From NCBI GenBank assembly GCA_964036045.1, contig OZ038384.1:50940843-51004842 (forward strand): a stretch of DNA of 64,000 bases, in the 5' to 3' direction. Below are positions 19,243-29,049 of the stretch, one piece after another. The position numbers were made by a program, and so were the translations under genes. Within the stretch, counting starts at the first letter, position 1. Each line of letters starts with the position of its first letter. Source of the DNA: Eutreptiella sp. 'Long Island Sound 2002'. Its lineage: Eukaryota > Euglenozoa > Euglenophyceae > Eutreptiales > Eutreptiaceae. Below the pieces are notes generated by a model. The model worked only from the letters and a program-made list of their open reading frames with translations, made no database searches and had not been told where the DNA came from.

Positions 19243-20954
19243 GTAATGGGAGCCTCACGCCCCACTAAACCAAGGACCTCACGTCCCATACTCAGCGAAT
19301 CACTCGCCATCTGCAGAGCATCACACTCCTGTTGCAGTGAATCACTCACTGTAAAACTTCCAGAAGCCTCACGCTTCATAGCTGACCTATTGGGAACCTC
19401 ACGCTCCACACTCGATGACTCTCTCACCTGGGGAGCCTCGCGCTCCACATTTCGCACAGTCTGCGAACTTACCTGAGTGGCATCACGCCTTGTAGACAGC
19501 GAATCGCTCGCCATTTTTTGCAAAATTCCAAATAGAATGAAAAGGGAAACAAAACAGTCGAATGACTGCGGATGTGTTGAATTAGTTTGGTTTGTCAGAG
19601 ACGAATTTTCCTGCGGCGGTATAAATTGACTGCGGCCTGTACTGCCAAAACCACCTGTCCCGCGCTCAGTGGTCGACAGCTCCTTGGCTTCAACCACAGA
19701 TGGCGTTGAATGCTTCTCAAGTATTAATTGAGCAATTCTGTCACCTTTCTGAATCGTGAAAGGCTGGTCACCTGAATTCTCAAGTAACACCGTTACATCA
19801 CCACGGTATCCCCGATCTATGACGCCGCCCGCAACATGTACCCTTTGGGCAGCAAAACTGCTGCGTGAGGCGATGCGACCATAATGACCCATTGGGATTG
19901 CCATGGAGATGTGCAGTGGGATTTTTACACCAGACTGAGCCGGAATTGAAACTGAGACAGGGGAAAACAGATCATACCCGGCGGAATCACCGGTTGCTTG
20001 CTTGGGTAATATCACGTCGTCCTGAAGTCGTTTGACTTGGAGTGATGACCCATCCGGCAAAAGGAAATCCTGAAAATATTCCCTGGAGCATATCTTCTCA
20101 AACCAAATGCGTTCTAAATGATTTATGCATACAACATGTCCATAATGCGTACATAAAGATAATGCCTGAGGTGGTGCTGTTGGATTACACTCAGGACACC
20201 ACCAATCTGCGACCAGCGGTTCTGAGAAGCGTACAGATTTTTGTTCAAGGACAGGCTGTCCATGTCCAGATTGCTTCAAAATGCTGACCAAAACACGCTG
20301 ATGTACACAGGGGCATGCTGTCTGGTCTCCATGACACTTAGGGCATAACCGTTGATACCTTGATGGATATTTCACCATTTTCAGCTCCTCCATGGGGACC
20401 AGAAATTTTTGATTGGGCAGAAAAGCAAGGCGGTACTGCTGGAAAAAAGGAAACCCCAGCAGAATTTTGTCCCCTACATCTGCGAGGTGAATGAACACAT
20501 TTAGGCACTGGAAGATAACCACTCCGCGCTTCCCTGTCACAGGTAATGACATATTGACAATGACGCCCTTGTCTCCTCCTGTAATCTGCGATTTCCCCGC
20601 CCCCAACAAACGTAACGGGCGTGGGGCGTCCACCCAGCTAGCTTTGGGAAAAAATTTTGACGGCCCCACTGCCAAAACCTGACACCCTATGTCCGCCAGT
20701 GTCAGTACTTCAGTCTCAGGCAAAAGTAATTGATCCTGGAAGGAAATTCGAACATGAAATAAAAGTTCACTCTTACCCGAATGATATTTATTGCGGGGTT
20801 TAATGGGGGATCGAGTAACAGAGGGCATTGTCTCAAAGTCCAGTGACCTGATCTCAACTCCCTGGTTCTGCGAACAGAAAAGGGGAGGTAACTGCAGCCA
20901 CTCAACATGCTTGTCTGGCCTGGCACTCCGGGCGTATGGCTGCCTGCCTATACC
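19236..20954 (-). CDS. Element B: DIG protease-like domain and dUTPase
   Basis: The frame is continuous with Gag except for the UAG at 20955-20957. First comes a retropepsin-like domain: LTLADIGCQVLAVG (D-I-G at the active-site position), flap-like GAGKSQITGGDKGV and ILLGFPFFQQYRLAFLP. A Cys/His-rich piece follows (CPKCHGDQTACPC, WWCPECNPT). Then a complete trimeric dUTPase: motif 1 AGYDLFSP, motif 2 GRIASRSS, motif 3 GGVIDRGYRGDV, motif 4 GDRIAQLIL, motif 5 ERGTGGFGSTG. dUTPase hydrolyses dUTP and would limit uracil in cDNA. The C-terminal ~130 residues repeat SDSL and REA/REV motifs. It ends TAA at 19236-19238, overlapping the Pol start. Confidence 0.9.
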   Translation of the reverse strand, partial: GIGRQPYARSARPDKHVEWLQLPPLFCSQNQGVEIRSLDFETMPSVTRSPIKPRNKYHSGKSELLFHVRISFQDQLLLPETEVLTLADIGCQVLAVGPSKFFPKASWVDAPRPLRLLGAGKSQITGGDKGVIVNMSLPVTGKRGVVIFQCLNVFIHLADVGDKILLGFPFFQQYRLAFLPNQKFLVPMEELKMVKYPSRYQRLCPKCHGDQTACPCVHQRVLVSILKQSGHGQPVLEQKSVRFSEPLVADWWCPECNPTAPPQALSLCTHYGHVVCINHLERIWFEKICSREYFQDFLLPDGSSLQVKRLQDDVILPKQATGDSAGYDLFSPVSVSIPAQSGVKIPLHISMAIPMGHYGRIASRSSFAAQRVHVAGGVIDRGYRGDVTVLLENSGDQPFTIQKGDRIAQLILEKHSTPSVVEAKELSTTERGTGGFGSTGRSQFIPPQENSSLTNQTNSTHPQSFDCFVSLFILFGILQKMASDSLSTRRDATQVSSQTVRNVEREAPQVRESSSVEREVPNRSAMKREASGSFTVSDSLQQECDALQMASDSLSMGREVLGLVGREAPITC

Positions 20955-23900
20955 CTAAGGTACAGATTGCTTGGGCTGAGAATCCTCAGATAGTACTGTC
21001 TGGGGTGGGGTTTCACTGATGGCACTGGCACTCTCATCCTGAACACTACGCGCCCGGGCATTCTCACGCGCGTACCGGCTCGGTGTCGGACATTGAGCCG
21101 CCATATGCCCCCGACCCCCACAGCGAAAACAGACAGCTGTAGCACCAGGACCCTTGGTATCTGCTGTGGTCTTGCGGTAATGGCGGTCACGCCCACGCTC
21201 ATCGCGATCCCTGGTTCTCGTGTTCGCTGAACCACGGTCCGTTCCATTCCCACTGGACCTGCGCTCATGGTCTGTTCTTTTCCCATCAGATCTGTGTTCG
21301 CGGAAGGATCGACGGTCATTTCGATCCGTCCCTGATTCACTCTCCTTATCACTACCACGACCTTTACTGTACTGTCTCCTGTCTTTGTATGGACTGCGGT
21401 GTGACTTATCACGACCTTCACTGCCACTGCGACCGCTACGATATCTACCACTACCTTGACCACTACGGTACCCACTGTGACCACTACGATATCCTTTTTC
21501 TTTACGTGATTCACTATCACTACGACCGCTCCGATATCCCCGGTCACGATCACTGTTATATCCTCGACCGCGACCACTGCTATATCGTCGTTCACCACTC
21601 CTGCCTGTACGCCGTTCATCACGACGACGTTGTGAACCATAGTCACTGCGGTTCTCAGTCCTGCTGGGTACATTACTAACCGCACTGACAGCAGTGGGCT
21701 GAGCATGCATACCATCAATGACACCCTGCTCCACCCACTCTGCATCACAAACCGCCAACAAACGGGGCATTACAAACATGAACAACTCAATGTATGTAAA
21801 TTTTTTGTTGCCCCTGGCAGCCTGAATTTGTAACAAATCATTCTTGATCTGAAACCATGGCTCTTCTGGGCGCATTTTAGAAGTGTACGCAATAATTGCA
21901 CCTATGAGCACTGAGTGTGCTTCCCACATGGATGTTCCTCCATATGCTGCTGTTCGGCGCCCATGCTTCAGAAATCTAACAAAGAAGTTATACCACTCCT
22001 CAGGACCCACTTGTCCCTGCAGTGACCCAGGTAGCGCCAATGCTTTAAAAACATTTCCAGGGACGTAAGGGTTCTGGTGACGCCTACCGTACAACCGGAT
22101 AAGCTGGAAAACTTCACCAATACGCAAACGTTCCTGTCTAATCTGGGTAATCAACTCAACTTGTCTGTCCTCAGGCTGTGTAGCTACCAACAATTTTAGT
22201 TGATACCCCATCTCGAACCATCGACCAGTATTTTCATACCAATCGACATAGAGCAACTCCCAATCAACGTAAAGCATTTTTTTTCTATCCCAAATGGGAA
22301 TTGCGAATTGACGGCGCAAGCTGCTTAAAACATCTGGGTCTATCCAACCGTCGGTATTGGAACCAAAAATACCTTTACCCCTAAACTCGCGGCCAGGCGG
22401 CGGGGAGGTGAACTCGATATCATCATTCCATTCACGCACCTCATGGAATGCGAAACCGGGCGTGATTCCAGACGGTAAAAGAGTAGTTGCATCAAAAAAC
22501 GAAGGCGGCTCAAGACCCCGAAAAGGCTTCAAGTATCCTTCGGGATCATACAACCAATGTAACAAAGGTGAATGTGCAGACATGGCGGGAGTAGGAGAAG
22601 AGGGGAATTCCAAATCACAACCACGCCCAACTGACTGACGTGGGTTGGTACCACGCGATGAAGGTGGAGCCGTAATAGGCGCCGCTGCAGTTGATGCTAA
22701 TGCTGACTGAGGAGAGGGCTGTGAACCTCTATCCCTATCGTGCATGCGGTTTGTCGAATGCGCTTGTGAACTCGAAACTCCTCGGGTTGAGGAAGTAGCT
22801 TGTCCAGCCTGTAAAGAGGCACGGCCAATGCTATTGGAACCCGCAATACGTTGATGTATTGTGTCAACGTCCGTGCGCAATAACCGGAAACCCTCTTGGA
22901 ACGCGGTTTGTACACCATCAAATGTAGTTCCTACGCGTGCTTCTAAGGCCTGCAATTTAGAATCAACGTCTTGAGGCGAGAGGCCTTGCATGTTATCTAA
23001 AGCATTGACTTTCAACTCCAAACCGGAAACACGAGTACGAACGGTATTTAATGAAGTGTCCACTTCCGAATTGAAGTGTTCAACCCGCTGAAAAAAAACA
23101 AGCATTTTGGACTCGGCAACCGAATGTAACTGCAAGAGTTCATCACGAATGGCGTTACCATTGGGGTGTGAGTGAATTTGGGATGAAGAATGGGGTCCCG
23201 ATGGTGATGGCGGATCACTCGCCACCTGAGCACTCACTTCGGCAATCTGTTGAGAAGTGAATGATATATGATTGTGCAACTGGGACTTTGTAGTTGCGTG
23301 TTCATGCTCCATTTTACCCAAAGCACTTTTAACCATCTCAACTTGACTCGAAAGAGGAGATTCACGCTCTTCCAAGAGCGTTATACGCATGGTAAGCGCT
23401 TGTAATCCACGTTTCATGTCTCCGCTAGTGCTACTCAATTGTGCACTCATGGAATCAATAGCACTAGAAACCTCCAAAAGGGACTTTTTGTGAGCGACTG
23501 CAAATTCTTCAACCTTAGAAACTCGCCGCTCAAGAGGTCCCATTAGTTCATGCAAACCGGAACACGTGTCATGCAATTGTTGAATACGAGTCAATGTGTG
23601 TTCATCGAGGCCGGTTGGTCTCACACCATCACCTATTTGGCGATCAAAAGAGTCACACCTCAAATTCATTGTAGAATTGAGGCGTTTCTCGATTTCAACG
23701 CTTCGCTTGGTGATGGTGTCCTCAACTTGTGACAATGTTTTTCCAATTCGTTCATCTAAATGAGAATTAAAAGAACGAAATTGAGATTGATTGTTCCGAA
23801 ATGATTCATCGATGCGTGCGTTTAGAGCCTTGAGATGCTCACCAATGCGTGTTTGCACTAAGGACTCAACGCGTGTATTTATCGTGTCGAAAGCGGCTTG

Positions 23901-25088
23901 CAAACGTTGTGCAAAATGACTCTCGAAAGAAGATTGTAGCTCACGCCACCTAGATTCACAAAGAACCTGCAAAGCATCAACCCTGTCATTGACTTGTTCA
24001 ACACGGTCTTGTAATTGCTTCAATTGCAAACCGACTTCATTTGTCAACACATCCCTAACATGATTATCACCAATGTACACATGCTCCCTTATTAAATGCA
24101 AAAAATTCATAATGGAGCCACCGGGCACGGATTCATGCGATATATAATCGGAACGAAACGAATCAAATGCATAAGAATGGGATGCCAAAGTGCTCTCTAT
24201 TGTGTGCATGGTATTTTTCGCCATTTGCAAAGAAGAAGCGAAAATATTTTGCATTTCTTCAAGTTGAACATTCATCAATTGAATATCACCACGCGTAGCA
24301 AAGTTCGAAAAGGGCTCGTGAATAGTCGTCACGGTCTCGTCTACCTTGCTTGCACTTGCCGCACCCTCCAACATCATGTCAAGATTGGCCTCCACTCGTT
24401 CCATTCGTTGTTCCACGAGCCCCAAAATGTCCTTAAGGCTCTCCGAATCAACCGAATTTTGCTCTAAATAACGAATTCGGTCAGAATGTCGTTGGGACTC
24501 ATGAGGTGGATAACTTTGAGAAGAGTTCGTAGCCTTATTCTCCAATCGCTCAACCCGAACAACCACTTGTTTGTATCGATGTTCAACACGGTTTTTCACA
24601 ACCTTTTTGAATTTTTCAATCTCCGTAGCAAGTGTTCCTTGTTGCAGGGTGCACGTTGTATAAACTTTCTTGCTCATTGCCTCACAACCATCAATGCGTT
24701 GTTGAATGGCGTGTACCTTGGGAGATTGTGATAAAAGAACTTCAAATTCATCTTGTTGTGAGCCTTGTGAAGAGTGATAATGTTCGGAACGCGATGACAT
24801 TTGTCGTTGATGTTCTTCAAATTGTTCCACCAATTGTTGGACTCGTGATGGCTTCTCCAAATTGTCAACATCACCCGTTTCATCTTCGTTCATGAACTCC
24901 TCCACATACGACTTGCCAAAAGAAAGGCGAGTTGAGGGAAGGATGTTGGGACCAAGTGATGTTTCGAATTTTTCGAATGGGTCCATTGACTCATCATTGT
25001 TGTAGGTTGTGCCATATCCGGGGCTTGGAGTCACGGATTCGAAACGCTTATGCTTGCTACCATGTTTTGAGATTGGTGTAACCTCCAT
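20955..25088 (-). CDS. Element B: giant Gag with coiled coil, SR-like tail and zinc knuckle
   Basis: 1377 codons, several times longer than a usual retrotransposon Gag. The ATG at 25088 lies inside the 5' LTR, and the reading frame runs through the PBS. Residues ~60-730 are hydrophilic and heptad-like, probably coiled coil. About 840-1150 is a region shared with element C, likely capsid (HWLYDPEGYLKPFRGLEPP; GWIDPDVLSSLRRQFAIPIW; EVFQLIRLYGRRHQNPYVP). Then an Arg/Ser/Gly-rich tail with repeated YRSGRSGSE-type units, resembling SR domains, and the knuckle CFRCGGRGHMAAQC (C-x2-C-x4-H-x4-C, ~1314). It ends at TAG, after which the same frame continues into the protease region. Confidence 0.88.
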   Translation of the reverse strand: MEVTPISKHGSKHKRFESVTPSPGYGTTYNNDESMDPFEKFETSLGPNILPSTRLSFGKSYVEEFMNEDETGDVDNLEKPSRVQQLVEQFEEHQRQMSSRSEHYHSSQGSQQDEFEVLLSQSPKVHAIQQRIDGCEAMSKKVYTTCTLQQGTLATEIEKFKKVVKNRVEHRYKQVVVRVERLENKATNSSQSYPPHESQRHSDRIRYLEQNSVDSESLKDILGLVEQRMERVEANLDMMLEGAASASKVDETVTTIHEPFSNFATRGDIQLMNVQLEEMQNIFASSLQMAKNTMHTIESTLASHSYAFDSFRSDYISHESVPGGSIMNFLHLIREHVYIGDNHVRDVLTNEVGLQLKQLQDRVEQVNDRVDALQVLCESRWRELQSSFESHFAQRLQAAFDTINTRVESLVQTRIGEHLKALNARIDESFRNNQSQFRSFNSHLDERIGKTLSQVEDTITKRSVEIEKRLNSTMNLRCDSFDRQIGDGVRPTGLDEHTLTRIQQLHDTCSGLHELMGPLERRVSKVEEFAVAHKKSLLEVSSAIDSMSAQLSSTSGDMKRGLQALTMRITLLEERESPLSSQVEMVKSALGKMEHEHATTKSQLHNHISFTSQQIAEVSAQVASDPPSPSGPHSSSQIHSHPNGNAIRDELLQLHSVAESKMLVFFQRVEHFNSEVDTSLNTVRTRVSGLELKVNALDNMQGLSPQDVDSKLQALEARVGTTFDGVQTAFQEGFRLLRTDVDTIHQRIAGSNSIGRASLQAGQATSSTRGVSSSQAHSTNRMHDRDRGSQPSPQSALASTAAAPITAPPSSRGTNPRQSVGRGCDLEFPSSPTPAMSAHSPLLHWLYDPEGYLKPFRGLEPPSFFDATTLLPSGITPGFAFHEVREWNDDIEFTSPPPGREFRGKGIFGSNTDGWIDPDVLSSLRRQFAIPIWDRKKMLYVDWELLYVDWYENTGRWFEMGYQLKLLVATQPEDRQVELITQIRQERLRIGEVFQLIRLYGRRHQNPYVPGNVFKALALPGSLQGQVGPEEWYNFFVRFLKHGRRTAAYGGTSMWEAHSVLIGAIIAYTSKMRPEEPWFQIKNDLLQIQAARGNKKFTYIELFMFVMPRLLAVCDAEWVEQGVIDGMHAQPTAVSAVSNVPSRTENRSDYGSQRRRDERRTGRSGERRYSSGRGRGYNSDRDRGYRSGRSDSESRKEKGYRSGHSGYRSGQGSGRYRSGRSGSEGRDKSHRSPYKDRRQYSKGRGSDKESESGTDRNDRRSFREHRSDGKRTDHERRSSGNGTDRGSANTRTRDRDERGRDRHYRKTTADTKGPGATAVCFRCGGRGHMAAQCPTPSRYARENARARSVQDESASAISETPPQTVLSEDSQPKQSVP
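25045..25062 (-). other. Element B primer binding site
   Basis: Immediately inside the 5' LTR the element strand reads TGGTAGCAAGCATAAGCG. TGGTAGC is typical of a site complementary to the 3' end of initiator tRNA-Met. Element C has TGGTAGCGGTTATGG in the same place. Confidence 0.7.
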
Positions 25089-25436
25089 CTTAGTTTGAGA
25101 TTTCCGAAATTGCAGAGTTTTGGGCTAACGACTCCGGATCCCACGGAATACACAATCAGCAATGGCACATACAAGATTGAGTCCAAATCATCATTAAAAA
25201 TGCAAGACCCTGCAGTGTAGTACAGAAAACTCTCAACATTATGCACAGTTAGTCCTGTCCTACTTCGCAGCGTCTTTTGCAAGTCACAGAGCGTTCAATC
25301 TTATAAATAAAGCGTGATCTGAGTTTAATTATAGACAATCAACAACGTGCAAATGATCATCCATAATGTGCGCACGATCTCTGCTGTGCGCGCACTCTCT
25401 GACTCACGTTGGGGTGTGTATCACTGTTTCATTACA
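25063..25436 (-). repeat. Element B 5' LTR
   Basis: 374 bp copy matching 12364-12737. It contains the probable Gag start codon (ATG at 25088 on the minus strand), so the first residues of Gag (MEVTPISKH) are LTR-encoded. It is flanked on the right by AGAC at 25437-25440. Confidence 0.93.
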
Positions 25437-25458
25437 AGACTTGCACAGCGCAACACTC

Positions 25459-25480
25459 AGTGCGCGAGGGCTCGCGCACT
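25459..25480. repeat. Palindrome family member
   Basis: AGTGCGCGAGG then GCTCGCGCACT, one mismatch at the centre. It sits 19 bases right of the element B duplication and 42 bases left of a putative GT splice donor (minus strand), so it appears intronic. Confidence 0.75.
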
Positions 25481-25521
25481 CAACCCGCTAGAAGCATGGG
25501 TTTTGGAATACCCCTGACTAC

Positions 25522-25713
25522 TTGTATTCTGCCGATAGCCTCCAAAAGGCTTTTTGAGATTCCTCCCTTGTGGAATCCTGTGAAAACAGTGAGCTCAGGA
25601 GTAGCCGGATGTGTTTTTCCCTCCCACAACTCGTTGAACCCCATCCTGAAAGGCTCAAAGGTTCCAAACATTAGACCCGGAGTTTGCGTGCAACTCATGA
25701 TGTTTTGTATCAC
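25522..25713 (-). pseudogene. Possible mitochondrial-carrier-like exon
   Basis: The frame contains GLMFGTFEPFRMGFNELW and, later, FTGFHKGGISKSLLEAIGRIQ. The spacing and pattern (G-x-x-EP-x-R, then G...G, then R-x-Q) recall the second helix, loop and third helix of mitochondrial carrier proteins. After the Gln the minus strand continues GTAGTC, a possible 5' splice site in phase 0, and the following sequence carries a palindrome of the intronic family and then element B. If correct this is a host gene exon with its intron split by the 13 kb insertion. No other exon was identified, and the carrier assignment is weak. Confidence 0.3.
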
Positions 25714-26032
25714 CTTTTATCATGCCCTTAAAGGACCAACACGAACTACACAACAAGGGTCCGAACAAAATGGGGATGAGCAACCCTTGATCTAAGGTAC
25801 TTTCACGAAAAAGGTTGACATAAAAGTAGTGAACTAACTTGACAAAAGAGCCATGTGATGCCCCTTGTGAAGGGGAACAAGTACGGCGAAAGTATGAACC
25901 TTTCCTTCACCCCTGTAGAGGCACCTTTAGGGAGTGACAATTCTTTTGGGTTTTGGGTACTCGGGCCCCTAGGGAAGACGTGTCCTTAGGGACCAAAGAG
26001 GCATTCAACAGACTGGGGGGGCAGCTTTCGAG
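25714..26032. other. No gene seen
   Basis: Spacer between the carrier-like exon and the LINE-derived region. No domain, repeat or regulatory motif was recognised. Confidence 0.4.
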
Positions 26033-27220
26033 TTGAAAGCGGACACGACAGGCCAACTGCACCCACACCACCTCACAGGGGCCACCATGTTCGGAGCCTC
26101 CTCTCACGGGGAACTGAAGACACTCGCGATCGTCGTGGACGCCGTCAATGACGACCACCAGGAACCGCGTGACCACACGCACCATGTGTTGGTAGTAGTA
26201 GACGCAGCGGTGGACTTCCAGATCGTCCGCAAACTGGCACAACAGCCCCTGCACAAGGTGACCAGCTCTAACCTGGGCAGCCAGGCCCTACACCTCTGGA
26301 CAGCCTTCCGGCGCCTCCCCAAACACGTCGTTTTACATCTCGTCAAACAAGAGTGTCATCGGTATAGCCTGGGCAACGGACACATAGACTTACACGCCCA
26401 CAACCAGCCTGCCGAACATATGCCGGACGGCAAAGACCCGCCGCTACAGGACCACATGCACACGCACCTGCAACACCTGCCGCCAATCCCACATCCCGGG
26501 GAACCACCAGCCTGGGTACTGGACGATCGAATCTTTTACGACACGGGGTGGGCATACCACTACCCACAACCCATCCGCACCATGGCGCCCATTCGAGGCA
26601 GCCAAGCCGACAACACCCTTATGAACCACCTTCAACATAAAAAGCGCACCGCATTATACTTCTCAGATCTTGACCCGGTACTAATACCGGTGCACCTACA
26701 AACGCGACGTGCCCAACTGTTGCTCGAACAACTGCCCCTTCTAGACAGGGTGGCACGCTGGTATGCCCGGCGAGGTAGAGACATACCCCCGGAATACACC
26801 ATATGCCCCTGCCATCTCCAACAGCCAGGGACGTGGGAACACTTCAAACAATGCCCATTGGCCAAAGGGGGCAACCACCTGGCCACGCGGACACCGGAGG
26901 ACACCATAGCACAACAGGCCGGATGGGGCCCGGCCACGCCACCGGCAAATGAGGTTCGGTGCCTGATGCGGCAACCAGAGATCAAGGAAGCGGTACTCGG
27001 GAGAGCGGTACCACTCCCACTCTACAGGGTCATTGCCGACCACGCCCCAGAACCTAGGGCCACAACGCGTCACATGCAGCTCACCGCCGTCAAGAGAGCG
27101 GACGCAAAGTTGCAGCACCGCGTCCAGGTGTACGCACAAGAAGCACAAAAAACAACCCACGACCGCCGTACGTATCATAACCTCCTCATCCACTACCAAC
27201 ATGCACAGCCCAGCGATTAA
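26033..27220 (+). CDS. LINE ORF2 C-terminal part (RNase H-like and zinc knuckle)
   Basis: 395 codons, open. The N-terminal ~120 residues resemble the RNase H domain found in several LINE clades: HHVLVVVDAAVDFQIVRKLA (strand with Asp) and GNGHIDLHAHNQ (final Asp/His block). The C-terminal part has the LINE-type knuckle CPCHLQQPGTWEHFKQCPLA (C-x-C...H-x3-C). The RT and endonuclease domains are not present upstream, so the copy is 5'-truncated, as usual for LINEs. The sequence is strikingly C/A-rich and T-poor on this strand. Confidence 0.7.
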   Translation: MKADTTGQLHPHHLTGATMFGASSHGELKTLAIVVDAVNDDHQEPRDHTHHVLVVVDAAVDFQIVRKLAQQPLHKVTSSNLGSQALHLWTAFRRLPKHVVLHLVKQECHRYSLGNGHIDLHAHNQPAEHMPDGKDPPLQDHMHTHLQHLPPIPHPGEPPAWVLDDRIFYDTGWAYHYPQPIRTMAPIRGSQADNTLMNHLQHKKRTALYFSDLDPVLIPVHLQTRRAQLLLEQLPLLDRVARWYARRGRDIPPEYTICPCHLQQPGTWEHFKQCPLAKGGNHLATRTPEDTIAQQAGWGPATPPANEVRCLMRQPEIKEAVLGRAVPLPLYRVIADHAPEPRATTRHMQLTAVKRADAKLQHRVQVYAQEAQKTTHDRRTYHNLLIHYQHAQPSD

Positions 27221-27353
27221 CCACACACACGGGCACACGGCAGCCGCCAGGCACCTGCCGTCGCACCACCCACCACACCGCACTACACCGGAGCGTGCGC
27301 ACTCCCTCCCGTATAGAGGCCCGATCGTCCCGCAAACAATACCTCTCCTCAGG

Positions 27354-27668
27354 ATGCCCGAAGGTGAAGCTCCGCATCCGCAGCCGGGAAACCCGTGCGG
27401 AGTCTGCTGGGAGGTGAACGACGAAAACGGCAATCCGCTCCATGGGCATGACCTCGGCTGCGGCGACACCGAGCAGCTGCACTGGTTTGGCAGCCCGTGC
27501 ATCGCGAACTTGTGCTCGTGCCTACTTTGCCGGCTACCGCATCGACTCTGCACAGCTCCGCCGCCGCGCGAAACGCAAGCCGAAGACCTCACACTCCACA
27601 CACTGCGCACTCTGATCAAGCAAAATGTACGGAACAATGGCGCGGGGGGGGGACAGCCCCGGCGTTGA
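27354..27668 (+). pseudogene. Cys/His-rich domain of the LINE ORF1-like protein
   Basis: Begins MPEGEAPHPQPGNPCGVCWE and continues with GHDLGCGDTEQLHWFGSPC and LCSCLLCRLPHRLC. Eight cysteines and several histidines in ~60 residues suggest a zinc-binding fold. I do not recognise a named family. The frame ends TGA at 27666-27668, and the next coding-like stretch is in another frame. Confidence 0.4.
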
Positions 27669-27939
27669 GTGGATGGACGTCCTCACTGACGAGGACCCGA
27701 CGACACCACCCCCCCGCCCCCCCTGGCACGCACCATCCCAGGCGCTGCCAGACCCGGGGGCGGATCCCACGATTTACGTCCCCGACAACGACCATTACGA
27801 GAACGTGCCACAGGGCAGTCTACCCCCCATTGGCAATCTGGCAGACAGTTGGGGCCCCGTCACCCCCATGAACCTCAAAAACTACCGCACCACCGTCGTC
27901 ACCCTCACCTACCGCCTCCCGTTTGCCTTCGGCTAGCTG

Positions 27940-29049
27940 GTGGGGGACACGGAATGGGCAATGGGAATCGTCCGCGGCGCCCATGGCGGCGAATGGGGGG
28001 AATTCTTCCACCGCAGCGGGGCCATGACCGCGGGGCTAACCGAGAGGCTGATGGCGGCCTATCTCACATGGAGGGGCATACCCCTCCCAGGCAGCCTCCG
28101 GCCGCTGGCACAGCGTGCCCAACAGCCGCACATCCCACCGCCGCAGCCGGGCACGTACGGCAATGCGGCAGTGGCCAGGATGATTGCCAGAGGTACCCGG
28201 CTCCATGACTCATCCTCCTCTTCCCGGAGAACCGCGACCATCATCAACCTCCCGCCCCGATCCCGCGCCACAACAGCGACTAGGGCCACGAATGTACGTG
28301 CCCGGGCACGGTCGGCCGCAATGGCCTCCACGTCCTCCGGCCCATCCACCTCCGCCCCCCACACGCCTGTCGCCACGCCGCACCAACAGCGCGCCGCCGA
28401 CGCCACGCGGACTACGGACGCTCCGGCACCATCGAGGGCCAGCACGCCACAGAGCCCCCGACAAGAGCGTGCGTCCAAAGGGGCGGCACAACGACCCCCA
28501 CCACAACACCACGCGGCCACAGGTATCCAGAGACACCGGGCGTCACCTGCCGGGAGCGGAGCCGTACCCAGCCCCACGAATATGGGGGCGGTGGGCACCC
28601 GGCCCGAACAACCCCCTGGCACCGCACACCCGCACAGGGAGCCAACCCCGAGCCCCACAGGAAGCCTGCAACCCGAAACACCACCCGGCGCGTCCGCACA
28701 CGGTCGCCAGCCAGCAGCCAGCCCAGCAGCAGCAATACACGCCCACCCGGAGCCCCGCCCGCGCCATGGCACATCCAACCGGCCGGCAACGGGCCCAGCA
28801 TACGTGCCCCCCGAAGACCCCTCCACGCAGGCACATGCCGCTAGCCCAACCGACACCGCCACCACACGGCCTTCTGACAGCGTGTGCCCCCACGCCACCG
28901 ACCCCACCGAGGGCCTAGACCCCCAGGTTCCGGCAATGTCCAGCACGGCGGCCCCGGGGGACCTGCCGGACACAACACACGCCGAACCGGCGTCCCAGCG
29001 ACACCACGACCCACCAGCCGTGCCGACGGCACGGCCCGCAGAACCGTAA
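27940..29049 (+). pseudogene. LINE ORF1-like, middle segment with Pro/His-rich tail
   Basis: 369 codons. The first ~60 residues (GEWGEFFHRSGAMTAGLTER, MAAYLTWRGIPLPGSL) look globular. The rest is low-complexity P/A/T/H/R, probably disordered. It follows 27625-27936 after an in-frame-looking stop region and precedes 29708-30328. It is uncertain whether any of this is translated. Confidence 0.35.

Larger units (their letters stand above)
12364..25436 (-). mobile_element. Element B: full-length LTR retrotransposon with dUTPase
   Basis: A 13.07 kb element on the minus strand. Both LTRs are 374 bp, begin TG and end CA, and differ at about five positions by eye, so insertion is fairly recent. The duplication AGAC flanks both ends (12360-12363 and 25437-25440). 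Order on the element strand: LTR, PBS, Gag (1377 codons), in-frame UAG, DIG protease-like domain, dUTPase, repeat spacer, Pol N-terminal domain, RT, RNase H, integrase with chromodomain, ~1.2 kb non-coding tail, polypurine tract, LTR. One frame change (about 16135) separates RNase H from integrase. The integrase and chromodomain place it near Ty3/gypsy chromoviruses. Confidence 0.92.
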
